The notes beneath the pieces are model-generated. The model was not told the origin of the DNA. It saw only the letters and a list, made by a program, of their open reading frames with translations, and did no database searches. A stretch of 64,000 nt of DNA from CAYSRJ01 sp964521865. Lineage in GTDB: Bacteria; Spirochaetota; B62-G9; DRHN01. Each line of letters starts with the position of its first letter. Within the stretch, counting starts at the first letter, position 1. The translations under genes were made by a program, and so were the position numbers. This document shows positions 44,357 through 52,487 of this stretch, piece by piece. Where the stretch lies: contig CAZFTJ010000005.1 of the NCBI GenBank assembly GCA_964521865.1, forward strand, positions 124,001-188,000, given 5' to 3'.

Positions 44357-44390
44357 AGTATATTAGAAAAAATCTGCACCTGAGGTGCAG
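44357..44390 (-). promoter_or_regulatory. Palindromic operator over a promoter, or leader terminator, before the tautomerase gene
   Basis: CTGCACCT-G-AGGTGCAG (44374-44390) is a perfect 17-bp palindrome with one central base. On the minus strand a -10 TATACT (44357-44362) follows, placing the palindrome over the -35 region. The palindrome is also followed by ATTTTTTC on that strand, so it could instead act as an intrinsic terminator or attenuator. Confidence 0.5.
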
Positions 44391-44420
44391 TGCCCTTTAC
44401 AGCATGTGAGACCGGTCGAA

Positions 44421-44480
44421 GGTGTTGCCCGGACACTTCGCGTCCGGATATTGCCGCCGGTGCAGGCACCAGGCACTATA
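44421..44480. repeat. REP/BIME-like double palindrome
   Basis: Contains CCGGAC-ACTTCGCG-TCCGG and then TTGCCGCCGGTGCAGGCACC, both modules of the family, in the gap between the tautomerase gene and yjbQ. Confidence 0.65.
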
Positions 44481-44527
44481 CCGATGCCCGGAACACATTT
44501 CCCGCATGTTCTTGAGGAGGCAGAAAG

Positions 44528-44956
44528 ATGAATCGACAGACCGTATACACAGACACGGTTCAGGTATCAACGAAAGGTGAAACGGATATCATCGATATCA
44601 CCCAGATGATTGCGGAATCGGTGCGCAAAAGCGGGTTGACGAGAGGGCTCGCATGCGCATTTGTCGCAGGCTCAACCACCGGCATAACCACCGTCGAGTA
44701 TGAGCCCGGTCTCATACACGACCTGCAGGAGGCATACGAGAGAATAGCTCCCCGCCGTGCATCCTACGCACACAACAGCCGCTGGGGCGATGGGAACGGG
44801 TACGCTCATGTGCGCGCTTCCTTCACCGGCCAGGATATAAGCGTCCCGTTTTCCGACCGGGGACTTATGCTCGGAACGTGGCAGCAGATTATCCTTATAG
44901 ATTTCGATAACAGGGCACGAACGAGAAACGTTATCGTCCAGCTGCTCGGCGAATGA
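44528..44956 (+). CDS. YjbQ/UPF0047-family protein
   Basis: The 142-residue protein matches the YjbQ family: the AGSTTGITTVEYE block, the RWGDGNGYAHVRASFTG metal/active-site region and the MLGTWQQI motif. Escherichia coli YjbQ has weak thiamine-phosphate synthase activity and the family may be phosphatases or DNA-damage-related; the physiological role is unsettled. A GGAGG lies nine bases before the ATG. A membrane-protein gene follows after 43 bases. Confidence 0.88.
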   Translation: MNRQTVYTDTVQVSTKGETDIIDITQMIAESVRKSGLTRGLACAFVAGSTTGITTVEYEPGLIHDLQEAYERIAPRRASYAHNSRWGDGNGYAHVRASFTGQDISVPFSDRGLMLGTWQQIILIDFDNRARTRNVIVQLLGE

Positions 44957-44999
44957 TCGACTGCCGGGTGAAAACAGGGGAGATGCACGGGGAAACTCC

Positions 45000-45653
45000 A
45001 TGAAAAGAAAGGCGGCCGTTTACGGAATCCTCTTTATACTGCTGTTCGGGCTTATGCTGATTTCTGAAGCCGACGCCTCGGAGAGGGTAAACGGCTTTGC
45101 CGACGTGTTACGGGAAAAAGGCGTATCCCCTGTGCTCGTTTCTGGGCTCATATCCATGATACCCATCTTCGAGCTCAGAGGAGGTATTCCGGTGGGCATA
45201 GCCCTGTTCCGGCTCAATCCGATACCGGTATACGCTGTATGCGTCGTTTTCAACCTTATTCCCGTGCTCCCGATTCTCCTGCTTTTGAACCCGCTCATGA
45301 AGCTTCTTGCAAAAGTCCCCCTGTTTTCGGGATTCTTCGGATTTCTTTCGGCACGGGCCGGAAGGAAAATGCAGCTCATTGAAAAGTACGAGGAGCTGGG
45401 GCTTCTGCTCTTCGTTGCCGTTCCCCTTCCCGTTACCGGCGCCTGGACAGGGTCGCTTGTGGCGGCCATCATGCAATTGCCGGTACTGACCTCGTTTCTC
45501 TTTATTGCACTCGGTATTATGACTGCGGGTGTTGTTGTGACCCTGCTCACACTGCTCGGCGTGTACGGCATCATAGGCGCCGCGGGTATCATACTGGCCG
45601 CGGCTGTCCTGTACATTCTGAAGATGAAAAAGTCGCTGCGGGAGACCGAATAA
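45000..45653 (+). CDS. Small-multidrug-export family membrane protein (COG2426-like)
   Basis: The 217-residue inner-membrane protein has about five or six hydrophobic segments and the family motif PIFELRGGIPVGIALF near residues 55-70, followed by NLIPVLPILLL. The C-terminal half is very hydrophobic and ends with a short basic tail. The family is annotated as putative small multidrug exporters, but transport has rarely been shown. It has a hydrophobic leader-like start and probably shares a transcript with yjbQ. Confidence 0.8.
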   Translation: MKRKAAVYGILFILLFGLMLISEADASERVNGFADVLREKGVSPVLVSGLISMIPIFELRGGIPVGIALFRLNPIPVYAVCVVFNLIPVLPILLLLNPLMKLLAKVPLFSGFFGFLSARAGRKMQLIEKYEELGLLLFVAVPLPVTGAWTGSLVAAIMQLPVLTSFLFIALGIMTAGVVVTLLTLLGVYGIIGAAGIILAAAVLYILKMKKSLRETE

Positions 45654-45733
45654 CCCGTTTTCAGGATTTCAGGGACGCTTCCCCCTGAAAGCGGCTCGCT
45701 GGCTGCCGCGACAAATCCGCGAGCCCCATTTTA

Positions 45734-45761
45734 TTGACAATTCGCCGTACGGCAGTAATAT
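45734..45761 (+). promoter_or_regulatory. Consensus promoter of aroE, placed for a leaderless transcript
   Basis: -35 TTGACA (45734-45739), 16-base spacer, -10 TAATAT (45756-45761). The expected transcription start (about 45768) falls at the aroE ATG at 45769, and no ribosome site precedes that ATG. Confidence 0.65.
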
Positions 45762-45768
45762 TGTGTGC

Positions 45769-46653
45769 ATGAAAAACGATATACGGGCAGATACGGGGAT
45801 TCTCGGGCTTTTCGGAAACCCGGTCGAGCATTCGATTTCACCCGCTTTCATGAACTATGCGTTGAACAGCCTCGGTGTGAACTGCGTGTATACGGCATTC
45901 CGGATACAGCCCGATGCTATCGAACAGGCCGTATGCTCCATGCGGGTACTGGGGATCAGAGGCGCAAACGTCACCATTCCGTTCAAAAGCGCTGTCATAC
46001 CCCATCTGCACGCCGTCGACGAAGATGCGGAAAGGATCGGGGCGGTCAACTGCATTGTCAACGACGGCGGGTCGTTAACAGGGTACAACACGGACCACAT
46101 CGGCTTTATCAAGCCTCTGTCAGACAGAGGCATCCGGATTTCGGGAAAAAGGGTGCTTGTCGTTGGAGGCGGGGGAGCGGCACGGGCGGCTGTATACTCA
46201 CTGGTAAAGGCGCACGTAAAAAATATCACCGTAATCAACAGGAGCCGGGACAGGGCCGAATCGCTGGTGCAGTGGTGCAGGGCAAGATTGGGGTTTTCTT
46301 CCGTCCGTTATGCGGGAAAAAATGAGGATATACGTACGGCACATGTAAAATCCTGTGATCTGATCGTGAATGCGACGCCGGTCGGTATGTTCCCCGATAC
46401 GGGGAGCGCACCGCTTTCCGAGGAATTTTCATTTCACCGGGGACAGACCGTGTACGATCTGATCTACAACCCCGAGATAACACTCCTGCTCGAACGGGCA
46501 AAAAAGCAGGGGGCCGACACCCTGAACGGGTTTGAGATGCTCATCCTGCAGGGACTGTACTCGCTTGTACACTGGTTCCCGTCATATGAGGAGCAAATAC
46601 TCTCTCTGAAGGGGTCTTTGATCCGCTATATGAAAAACAATCCGGTCGTTTGA
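45769..46653 (+). CDS. aroE: Shikimate dehydrogenase
   Basis: AroE reduces 3-dehydroshikimate with NADPH. Substrate motifs are NPVEHSISPAFMN and NVTIPFK with catalytic Lys at 73, then NTDHIGF, and the NADP-binding GGGGAARA loop. The C-terminal GFEMLILQG is typical. Its 294 residues are usual. The ATG at 45769 is chosen over a GTG six bases upstream because a strong promoter predicts transcription starting at this ATG. aroK and aroB follow on the same strand. Confidence 0.94.
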   Translation: MKNDIRADTGILGLFGNPVEHSISPAFMNYALNSLGVNCVYTAFRIQPDAIEQAVCSMRVLGIRGANVTIPFKSAVIPHLHAVDEDAERIGAVNCIVNDGGSLTGYNTDHIGFIKPLSDRGIRISGKRVLVVGGGGAARAAVYSLVKAHVKNITVINRSRDRAESLVQWCRARLGFSSVRYAGKNEDIRTAHVKSCDLIVNATPVGMFPDTGSAPLSEEFSFHRGQTVYDLIYNPEITLLLERAKKQGADTLNGFEMLILQGLYSLVHWFPSYEEQILSLKGSLIRYMKNNPVV

Positions 46654-46714
46654 AATCAACAGCTCGGTGCACAAGCCCGGCATTTTTACAAATAACACGG
46701 AGCGGAGGTATTCG

Positions 46715-47296
46715 GTGTCGGCCGGTAAAAAAGAAGAAGAAAAAAGAATCATCTTCATACTGGGGTTTATGGCATCGGGAAAATCGACCGTTTCGCGGCT
46801 GCTCGCCCAAAAACTCGGATATTCCTTCATCGATACGGACAGCATCATCGAGAAGGAGGAGGGCAGGCCGATACACAGGATATTCGAAGAGGAGGGCGAA
46901 GCCTTTTTCAGGCGAAGGGAGGAAAAACTGCTCAGGCGCATCGTGAACGGGTCGGACTCCGAACGCGCGGTTGTCGCAACAGGAGGAGGCATGCCCTGCA
47001 CCGAAGGTAATTTCAGTTTGATGAAAGAGCACGGTATTACCGTGTACCTGAAATCTTCTCCCGGGGATATAACGGCGAGGATAAAAAACACAGGCGAGCG
47101 GCCGCTGTTTCACCGGCTGGCCGCAGACCGCAGCCCGAAAGAGGCCGTACAGTCCCTGTTGAAAAGCCGGGAGGCCTTTTACGGGCGGGCGGATATACAT
47201 GTGTGGAATCCAAACAGCCGCCCGCCAGCCGGCGCTGTGCGGGAGATAGTCGGAAGGCTGTCCGGTTTCGAAAGGGGCCCAGCCCGAACCCTGTAA
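46715..47296 (+). CDS. aroK: Shikimate kinase
   Basis: AroK phosphorylates shikimate with ATP. Its Walker A is GFMASGKST, the shikimate-binding Asp is in FIDTD, the Arg region is FEEEGEAFFRRRE, the central motif is ATGGGMP, and the lid Arg is in ERPLF. A GTG at 46715 with GGAGG at 46704-46708 is the best start, giving 193 residues. The first 13 residues are Lys/Glu-rich. It follows aroE after 61 bases. Confidence 0.94.
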   Translation: MSAGKKEEEKRIIFILGFMASGKSTVSRLLAQKLGYSFIDTDSIIEKEEGRPIHRIFEEEGEAFFRRREEKLLRRIVNGSDSERAVVATGGGMPCTEGNFSLMKEHGITVYLKSSPGDITARIKNTGERPLFHRLAADRSPKEAVQSLLKSREAFYGRADIHVWNPNSRPPAGAVREIVGRLSGFERGPARTL

Positions 47297-47304
47297 AAAC
47301 GAGG

Positions 47305-47460
47305 GCGCGTGAAACTTTAAAACCTAAAAGGCTCGAACCGATACGTGCCTGATGTTTTTTGCCTCACAAAATGCAATGATGGACATGTGCAGCATGAGAG
47401 TCCGGGCGAATATCAAATTTCGGTACAGATAACTAGGATTGCAATGTACAACACCATAAA
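47305..47460 (+). repeat. Diverged copy of the dispersed ~165-bp element, overlapping aroB start
   Basis: Aligned with 49411-49575, it keeps the GTGAA-CTT start, an AAAAGG core, GTGCCTGATGTTTTTTGCC in place of the TTGCCTAATGGTTTTTACC block, AAATGCAATGA, GGTACA and a terminal ACCATAAA. The inverted repeat is eroded. Its right end runs 17 bases into aroB and contains the aroB ATG. Confidence 0.55.
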
Positions 47461-48658
47461 CGCAGGGACATACAGAGTCTATGTGGGAACCGATGTACTG
47501 GGCGGCATCCCCGGGCTCATACGGGAAAATTTAGCAAAGGAAGAGCGCGGGAACCTGCTCGTGTTCGTGGTTACCGACAGGAACGTCGCCCGGCACTACC
47601 TGAAATTCGTAACCGGCTCTCTGAACAGGGGCGGTTTCAGGGTAAGGAATTATGTGCTTCCCGCCGGTGAGGGCACAAAAAACTTAAAGTCTCTCTCCCG
47701 TCTGCTGAACGAGATGGTAAGGCGCGGTCTTACCCGCGATTCGCTTGTGGCAGCGCTCGGAGGCGGGGTGATCGGCGATATTGCCGGATTTGCGGCGTCG
47801 ATCTACATGCGGGGATGCCGGCTCGTTCAGATCCCGACGACGCTTCTTGCCCAGGCCGATTCCTCCATCGGCGGAAAAACAGGCATCAATCTGCCGCAGG
47901 GAAAGAATCTCATCGGAAGCTTCTACAATCCTCTCCTCGTGGCAAGCGACCTGTCGGTCCTGCAGACCTTGCCGGAGCGTGAGCTGATTGCAGGATTTGC
48001 AGAGGTCGTAAAATACGGGCTCATCTTTCACAAACCCCTTTTTGAAAAGATCGAGCACGTGATCGGCGGGGAGAGAGACCGAAGCCTCGCAGACATGCTC
48101 CGCGACGATACCGATTTTCTCAATGATGTCATTACCCGTTCGATTAAAATAAAAGCGGAAATCGTGAAGGCCGACGAGCGGGAAAACGATCTCAGGATGA
48201 TACTGAACTTCGGCCATACATTCGGACATGCCGTGGAGCAGGTTACAGGCTACAGGCGTTTCCTCCACGGCGAGGCGGTTCTGCTCGGCATGGAGATGGC
48301 CACCCGGCTTTCCGTCAAAGAAGGGCTGCTAGGCAAACCCGATGCTGAACGGATACAGTCCCTTCTCGATGCATTCAACCAGGCCGGCGTCGGAAGAACA
48401 TCCGAAAAGAGGACGGCTTCAAAGGGTAAAACAGGCACAGAAAAGAGCCGTGCTGAAAAAAAGGCGCTCTCCCTCAGGGGCATGACGGCGAAGACCATAT
48501 ACCGGCAAATCGGCGCCGACAAGAAAAAAAGGGGCGGGGCCGTTCACTACATAGTGCTGAATCGGATCGGCTATGCCGTGCCGGAAACGGATATTCGTAA
48601 AAAAGCTGTTCTGGAAAGCATTACCGAAACGCTCGCCCGCCGCCGGGCCCGGTTCTGA
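47444..48658 (+). CDS. aroB: 3-dehydroquinate synthase
   Basis: AroB cyclises DAHP to 3-dehydroquinate using NAD and a metal. Motifs: LPAGEGTKNLKSL, GGGVIGDIAGF, the IPTTLLAQADSSIGGKTGIN block, GFAEVVKYG and the metal-binding NFGHTFGHA and LHGEAVLLGM. The ATG at 47444 begins the conserved sequence; the in-frame region upstream is repeat. At 404 residues it is about 40 longer than usual. The extra length is a Lys/Arg/Ser-rich insert at about residues 319-351, before the DKK motif, in a surface helix region of the C-terminal domain. Confidence 0.93.
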   Translation: MYNTINAGTYRVYVGTDVLGGIPGLIRENLAKEERGNLLVFVVTDRNVARHYLKFVTGSLNRGGFRVRNYVLPAGEGTKNLKSLSRLLNEMVRRGLTRDSLVAALGGGVIGDIAGFAASIYMRGCRLVQIPTTLLAQADSSIGGKTGINLPQGKNLIGSFYNPLLVASDLSVLQTLPERELIAGFAEVVKYGLIFHKPLFEKIEHVIGGERDRSLADMLRDDTDFLNDVITRSIKIKAEIVKADERENDLRMILNFGHTFGHAVEQVTGYRRFLHGEAVLLGMEMATRLSVKEGLLGKPDAERIQSLLDAFNQAGVGRTSEKRTASKGKTGTEKSRAEKKALSLRGMTAKTIYRQIGADKKKRGGAVHYIVLNRIGYAVPETDIRKKAVLESITETLARRRARF

Positions 48659-48805
48659 TTTAAGAGCAGGCGTACAACGGGCTCACGGTGCGAACCTGTT
48701 CGAGCATGCATACGCAAACCGGTCCGGGCGCGAAATTTACTCCGCACAAAACTCGTGCTGGCCTCCTTTCGCCCGTGGAAATGCTCCAACATGACATCCT
48801 CTGAA

Positions 48806-49237
48806 TTACTGTTTCAAAAGGAGCTCGAGCGCCCGCAGATACCCTTCGGGGCCGAGTCCCTTTATCTGTGCAATACATACGTCACGCACCACGGAGACTT
48901 TCCTGAAATCCTCCCTCTTCTCGATATCGGAAAGATGCACCTCAACCGCAGGCAGGGGCTGCCCCTTTATCGCATCCCTGAGAGCATAGCTGTAATGCGT
49001 GAGCGCTCCCGGGTTGATTATTATACCGCTGTATCCGCGGTGCACGCAGGCCTGTATACGGTCGATGATCCTTCCCTCGTGATTGGACTGATAGGAGTGA
49101 AGCCGGACGCCCCGCCCCCTGGCCTGCTTCTTCAGCCACTTCAGAAGTTCTTTAAGAGTCATGCTCCCGTACAGTTCCGGCTCTCTCTCACCGAGCATAT
49201 TCAGATTGGGACCGTTAATAACAAGTATCTTTTTCAT
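48806..49237 (-). CDS. aroQ: Type II 3-dehydroquinate dehydratase
   Basis: AroQ dehydrates 3-dehydroquinate by a trans mechanism. The ATG at 49237 gives 143 residues, the normal size. Visible are the active-site loop NGPNLNMLGEREPELYG with its Arg and Tyr, QSNHEG, NPGALTHYS and the substrate Arg in VHLSDIEKREDFR. It is convergent with aroB. With aroE, aroK and aroB it supplies four steps of the shikimate pathway. The ribosome site is weak. Confidence 0.94.
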   Translation of the reverse strand: MKKILVINGPNLNMLGEREPELYGSMTLKELLKWLKKQARGRGVRLHSYQSNHEGRIIDRIQACVHRGYSGIIINPGALTHYSYALRDAIKGQPLPAVEVHLSDIEKREDFRKVSVVRDVCIAQIKGLGPEGYLRALELLLKQ

Positions 49238-49410
49238 AGCCACAACCGGTACGCACGCAGGACGAAACGGCTCAACACAAAAGCCATCGGGAGCAGCAGC
49301 CGATGCACCTGCACAAAGGGCTATTGTAGCACAACCGGTCGAAAAACGACACATAAAAATCCGGGTGTGCGCAAACGCCCGATCGCGAGACCTGAATTTC
49401 AATGAATTAA

Positions 49411-49575
49411 ACTATAGGCCAGTGAACTTCCAAACTTAAAAGGTTCAAATCGACACTTGCCTAATGGTTTTTACCTATAGAATGCAATGACAGGCAATTT
49501 TAACATTGTATAGGCTCACTTATTAATGAAATTCTGGTACAAAAAACCAGAATTTAAATAGATAAAACCATAAAA
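49411..49575 (+). repeat. Dispersed ~165-bp non-coding element, copy 2 (full length)
   Basis: Same blocks as the 5552-5719 copy in reverse orientation: TAGGCCAGTG (49415-49424) and CACTTGCCTA (49454-49463) with one arm mismatch, TGGTTTTTACC next to it, CTGGTACA and the end GATAAAACCATAA at 49561-49573. It occupies the AT-rich middle of the 388-base gap between the aroQ start and the cbiB end. No gene is visible in that gap. Confidence 0.7.
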
Positions 49576-49625
49576 CCGAAAATAAGGAGCGCCTGTATAA
49601 ATAAAGGAGTAAAACAGCACGCAGG

Positions 49626-50573
49626 TCAGGCGAAAACAAGGGGGAGCCGAAAGAACAGGACGCCTGCGAGATAGAAGCAGAGGGTAATCGCCACAACCCT
49701 CCAGTAGAGTGCGCACGCCGTCGGAATCAAATCCGGTGTAATCTCACGGGAATCCGCGTCGCCCAGTACCGGTTTTTCTCTCACCCGGCCGCCGTAGGAC
49801 AGGTTCCCGCCGAGTGTAATACCGAGTATTCCAGCAAACCCGGCCTCGGCGATTCCGCTGTTCGGACTCGGGTGCCTCCTGCCGTATTTGATCATTGTGC
49901 TGAAGACCTTTTTCTTGAACCCTGCCGCACAGAGAATAAAAAAGAAGTTCAATCTGGCGGGAATGAAATTAAGAATATCGTCCAATCGTGCGCCCGCCTT
50001 TCCGAACCTTTCGTACCGGTCGTTCCTGTATCCGAACCGGGAATCGACGGTATTGACCGTTTTGTACATATACGCGGATGGAATGCCTCCGAGAATCAGG
50101 TAGAAGACCGGTGCGGTAAAACCGTCGACCACATTCTCGGCAAGCGATTCGACAGCTGCTTTGATTATCTGCGCCTCTGTGAGCTCTCCGGTGTCTCTCC
50201 CGACTATTGCGGAAACCTTGTCGCGGGCATCACGAATGTCTTCATTCTCAAGGCACCGGTACACTGCTTTTGCCGACCTCACCATGTCGCGGTTGCAGAG
50301 CAAAAAGTAAATAAGCGCCATCGCAAGGATATTCAGAGAAAAGGGAAGTGATAAAAAGGGCTTGACGAGCTCCAGAGACAGGGTGGCTGCAAAAACCGTC
50401 GCCAGCGAGAGCAGCAGGAGCAACAGACCGCCGATGAACTTATTTTTCATCGGGTAGCAAAGTCTTTCGTATACTGAGAGCATGCCGCCGATGAGCCGGA
50501 CCGGATGAAACCTGACGGCAGGGTCGCCGGCAAAAAAATCAAGGATAAACGCAGCGACAATAGTGACGATCAA
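49626..50573 (-). CDS. cbiB: Adenosylcobinamide-phosphate synthase
   Basis: CbiB attaches aminopropanol (phosphate) to cobyrate in the inner membrane. The N-terminal DFFAGDP...HPVRLIG motif and the mid-protein block SLAENVVDGFTAPVFY, followed by YKTVNTVDSR, are diagnostic. The 315-residue protein has about five hydrophobic segments. The start codon is TTG at 50573, with GGAGG five bases before it. It is the last gene of the minus-strand lysA-ddl-cobT-cobS-cbiB series, 89 bases after cobS. Confidence 0.93.
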   Translation of the reverse strand: MIVTIVAAFILDFFAGDPAVRFHPVRLIGGMLSVYERLCYPMKNKFIGGLLLLLLSLATVFAATLSLELVKPFLSLPFSLNILAMALIYFLLCNRDMVRSAKAVYRCLENEDIRDARDKVSAIVGRDTGELTEAQIIKAAVESLAENVVDGFTAPVFYLILGGIPSAYMYKTVNTVDSRFGYRNDRYERFGKAGARLDDILNFIPARLNFFFILCAAGFKKKVFSTMIKYGRRHPSPNSGIAEAGFAGILGITLGGNLSYGGRVREKPVLGDADSREITPDLIPTACALYWRVVAITLCFYLAGVLFFRLPLVFA

Positions 50574-50662
50574 CCTGTCCTCCGGCTTTTATAATCTTTT
50601 CGACTGACTGGTTTCTGTTCGGCGCCGCTGTACCGCCGGGCGTCAGCGCGGCCGGAAATAAT

Positions 50663-51412
50663 CTACCCCTGCACAAAGAGAAAGAATACGAGCACAAATC
50701 CCGCAACCTCCATCATCTCAATACCGGCGCCGATGGTATCGCCGGTAAAGCCGTTGATTTTCTTCCTGCATATCATACCCCAGATCATCCATAACGATAG
50801 TATGAGAACCGGAAGAAAAAGTATCATGGCATTGAAGTATCTGAAGCTGAACAGTTCCATAAGCAGAAATGAAACAATCATGTGCCTCGTCTTTATGGAA
50901 GCTGAAAAAGACGAACCCATACCCCTTCCCGCAGGAGGAAACGCGCTGCAGTACAGCGCAACACCCCCCCTGCTGAGAACCGGAGGGAGGATGAGCAAAG
51001 AACGGTGCGCACCGGGTATGTACCGCAGAATCTCAAATAAAATCACAATCTTCAACATGTATATGCTGAAGGCGCCGATAAACCCGAGGGCTCCAACCCT
51101 CGAATCCTTCATGACTAAAAGAATCTCTTTCTGCTCCGTTTTCCCCGAGAGGAATCCGTCGAATGTATCTATGATGCCGTCTGCATGCATCCCTCTGGTA
51201 GCAACGAGAAGAAAAATGACGATAAAAACTGCAACACTGAGGGGGGACATTTCGATAAAGCTTATGCCGAACACGAAACCGCCGAGAAAAGCGCCGACAA
51301 CGGGGAAAAAAGCGGATGCCGCGCCCGCATCTGCCTCTACTCTGCCGAGCCCCGGTATCGCGGTCAGAAACCCGAATGCAAACAACAGTCGCTTCACTGC
51401 TCTTCGTATCAT
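50663..51412 (-). CDS. cobS: Adenosylcobalamin 5'-phosphate synthase
   Basis: CobS joins GDP-cobinamide with alpha-ribazole phosphate at the membrane. The 249-residue protein begins with the family pattern LLFAFGFLTAIPGLG, has GMHADGIIDTFDGFLSG with metal-binding acidic residues, and several hydrophobic helices. It follows cobT after 28 bases and precedes cbiB, so nucleotide-loop assembly genes are together. A cobU/cobY guanylyltransferase gene is not in the window. Confidence 0.93.
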   Translation of the reverse strand: MIRRAVKRLLFAFGFLTAIPGLGRVEADAGAASAFFPVVGAFLGGFVFGISFIEMSPLSVAVFIVIFLLVATRGMHADGIIDTFDGFLSGKTEQKEILLVMKDSRVGALGFIGAFSIYMLKIVILFEILRYIPGAHRSLLILPPVLSRGGVALYCSAFPPAGRGMGSSFSASIKTRHMIVSFLLMELFSFRYFNAMILFLPVLILSLWMIWGMICRKKINGFTGDTIGAGIEMMEVAGFVLVFFLFVQG

Positions 51413-51440
51413 AACTCACATACACCCGTGAAATGCCCAT

Positions 51441-52487
51441 CTAGCCGATTTTACCATCCACCCCTGCCTGATCGAAGGTCGCCATGTCATAGTACAGGGC
51501 GAGGGCAGCATCGACAATCTCCATCGCCAGGGCTGCGCCTGTCCCCTCCCCGAGCCTCAGCCCCAGGTCCAGAATCGGTTCTTTTCCGAGGAATTCGGTA
51601 AAAAACCCATGCCCCTTTTCCGCAGACCGGTGCGACAGCAGTATATAATCTCGAATGCTCGGACAGAGAGCGCACGCTATCATGGCGCCGACGGTCGAAA
51701 TATATCCGTCGACAACGGCAGGCTTTTTCTTTAGAGCCGCCCCTATGACCAGACCGGCGATCCCGCCTATCTCAAAACCGCCGACCCCGGCGAGCACACC
51801 CACCGGGTCGGACGGATCCGGCCTATTCCTATCGATTCCCTTCTGTATGAGATCGATTTTTTTGTTCAGTGTATCGTCCGTAATACCCGTACCCCGCCCC
51901 GTTATATCACGCACCTCTCTTCCGGTCAGTACGACCGCAACCGCTGCCGAAGCTGTGGTGTTCCCGATTCCCATTTCTCCGGTACCCAGGATATCGAACT
52001 CACGCTCGAGGGCAAGCTCTATGCCGGTTACTATCGATGCGATTGCCTGCTCCCGGCTCATTGCCGGGCCGTGTATAAAGCTCATGGTGCCGTAATCAAT
52101 TTTTCGTGCGATGAAACCGGTAAAATCAAGGTCGGAGGCGACGCCCATGTCCACCACCACCACGTCGCATCCCGCGTGACGGGCAAGAACATTGACGCCC
52201 GCGCCCCCGTTGACGAAATTCAGCACCATCTGCGCCGTGACACTCTGTGGATAGGCCGAAACACCCTCGCCAGCGATGCCGTGGTCGGCGGCGAGCGTGA
52301 ATATGACCCTTTTGTCGCACACCGGCCTGTCTGTACGCTGTATTGCTGAAATCTCTTTGACGATCTCCTCAAGCCGTCCCAGGCTGCCCTGCGGTTTGGT
52401 CTGGCTGTCCAGGCGCTTCTGCACGGCCCGAACCACATCCCGATCCACCGCTTTCACCCGGTCACAGTACTTTTTCAGTTCGTTCAT
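51441..52487 (-). CDS. cobT: Nicotinate-nucleotide--dimethylbenzimidazole phosphoribosyltransferase
   Basis: CobT activates the lower-ligand base by forming its alpha-ribotide. The LDSQTKPQGSLGRLE N-terminal motif, the DHGIAGEGVSAYP block and GEMGIGNTT are all present, with the C-terminal catalytic Glu in LRLGEGTGAA. Its 348 residues match the family. Its ATG overlaps the ddl stop (ATGA). The lower ligand used here cannot be deduced from sequence. Confidence 0.95.
   Translation of the reverse strand: MNELKKYCDRVKAVDRDVVRAVQKRLDSQTKPQGSLGRLEEIVKEISAIQRTDRPVCDKRVIFTLAADHGIAGEGVSAYPQSVTAQMVLNFVNGGAGVNVLARHAGCDVVVVDMGVASDLDFTGFIARKIDYGTMSFIHGPAMSREQAIASIVTGIELALEREFDILGTGEMGIGNTTASAAVAVVLTGREVRDITGRGTGITDDTLNKKIDLIQKGIDRNRPDPSDPVGVLAGVGGFEIGGIAGLVIGAALKKKPAVVDGYISTVGAMIACALCPSIRDYILLSHRSAEKGHGFFTEFLGKEPILDLGLRLGEGTGAALAMEIVDAALALYYDMATFDQAGVDGKIG

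Noticed and set aside
47345..47443. N-terminal extension of AroB
   Set aside because: The encoded sequence is repeat element and lacks homology; the conserved protein starts at 47444.
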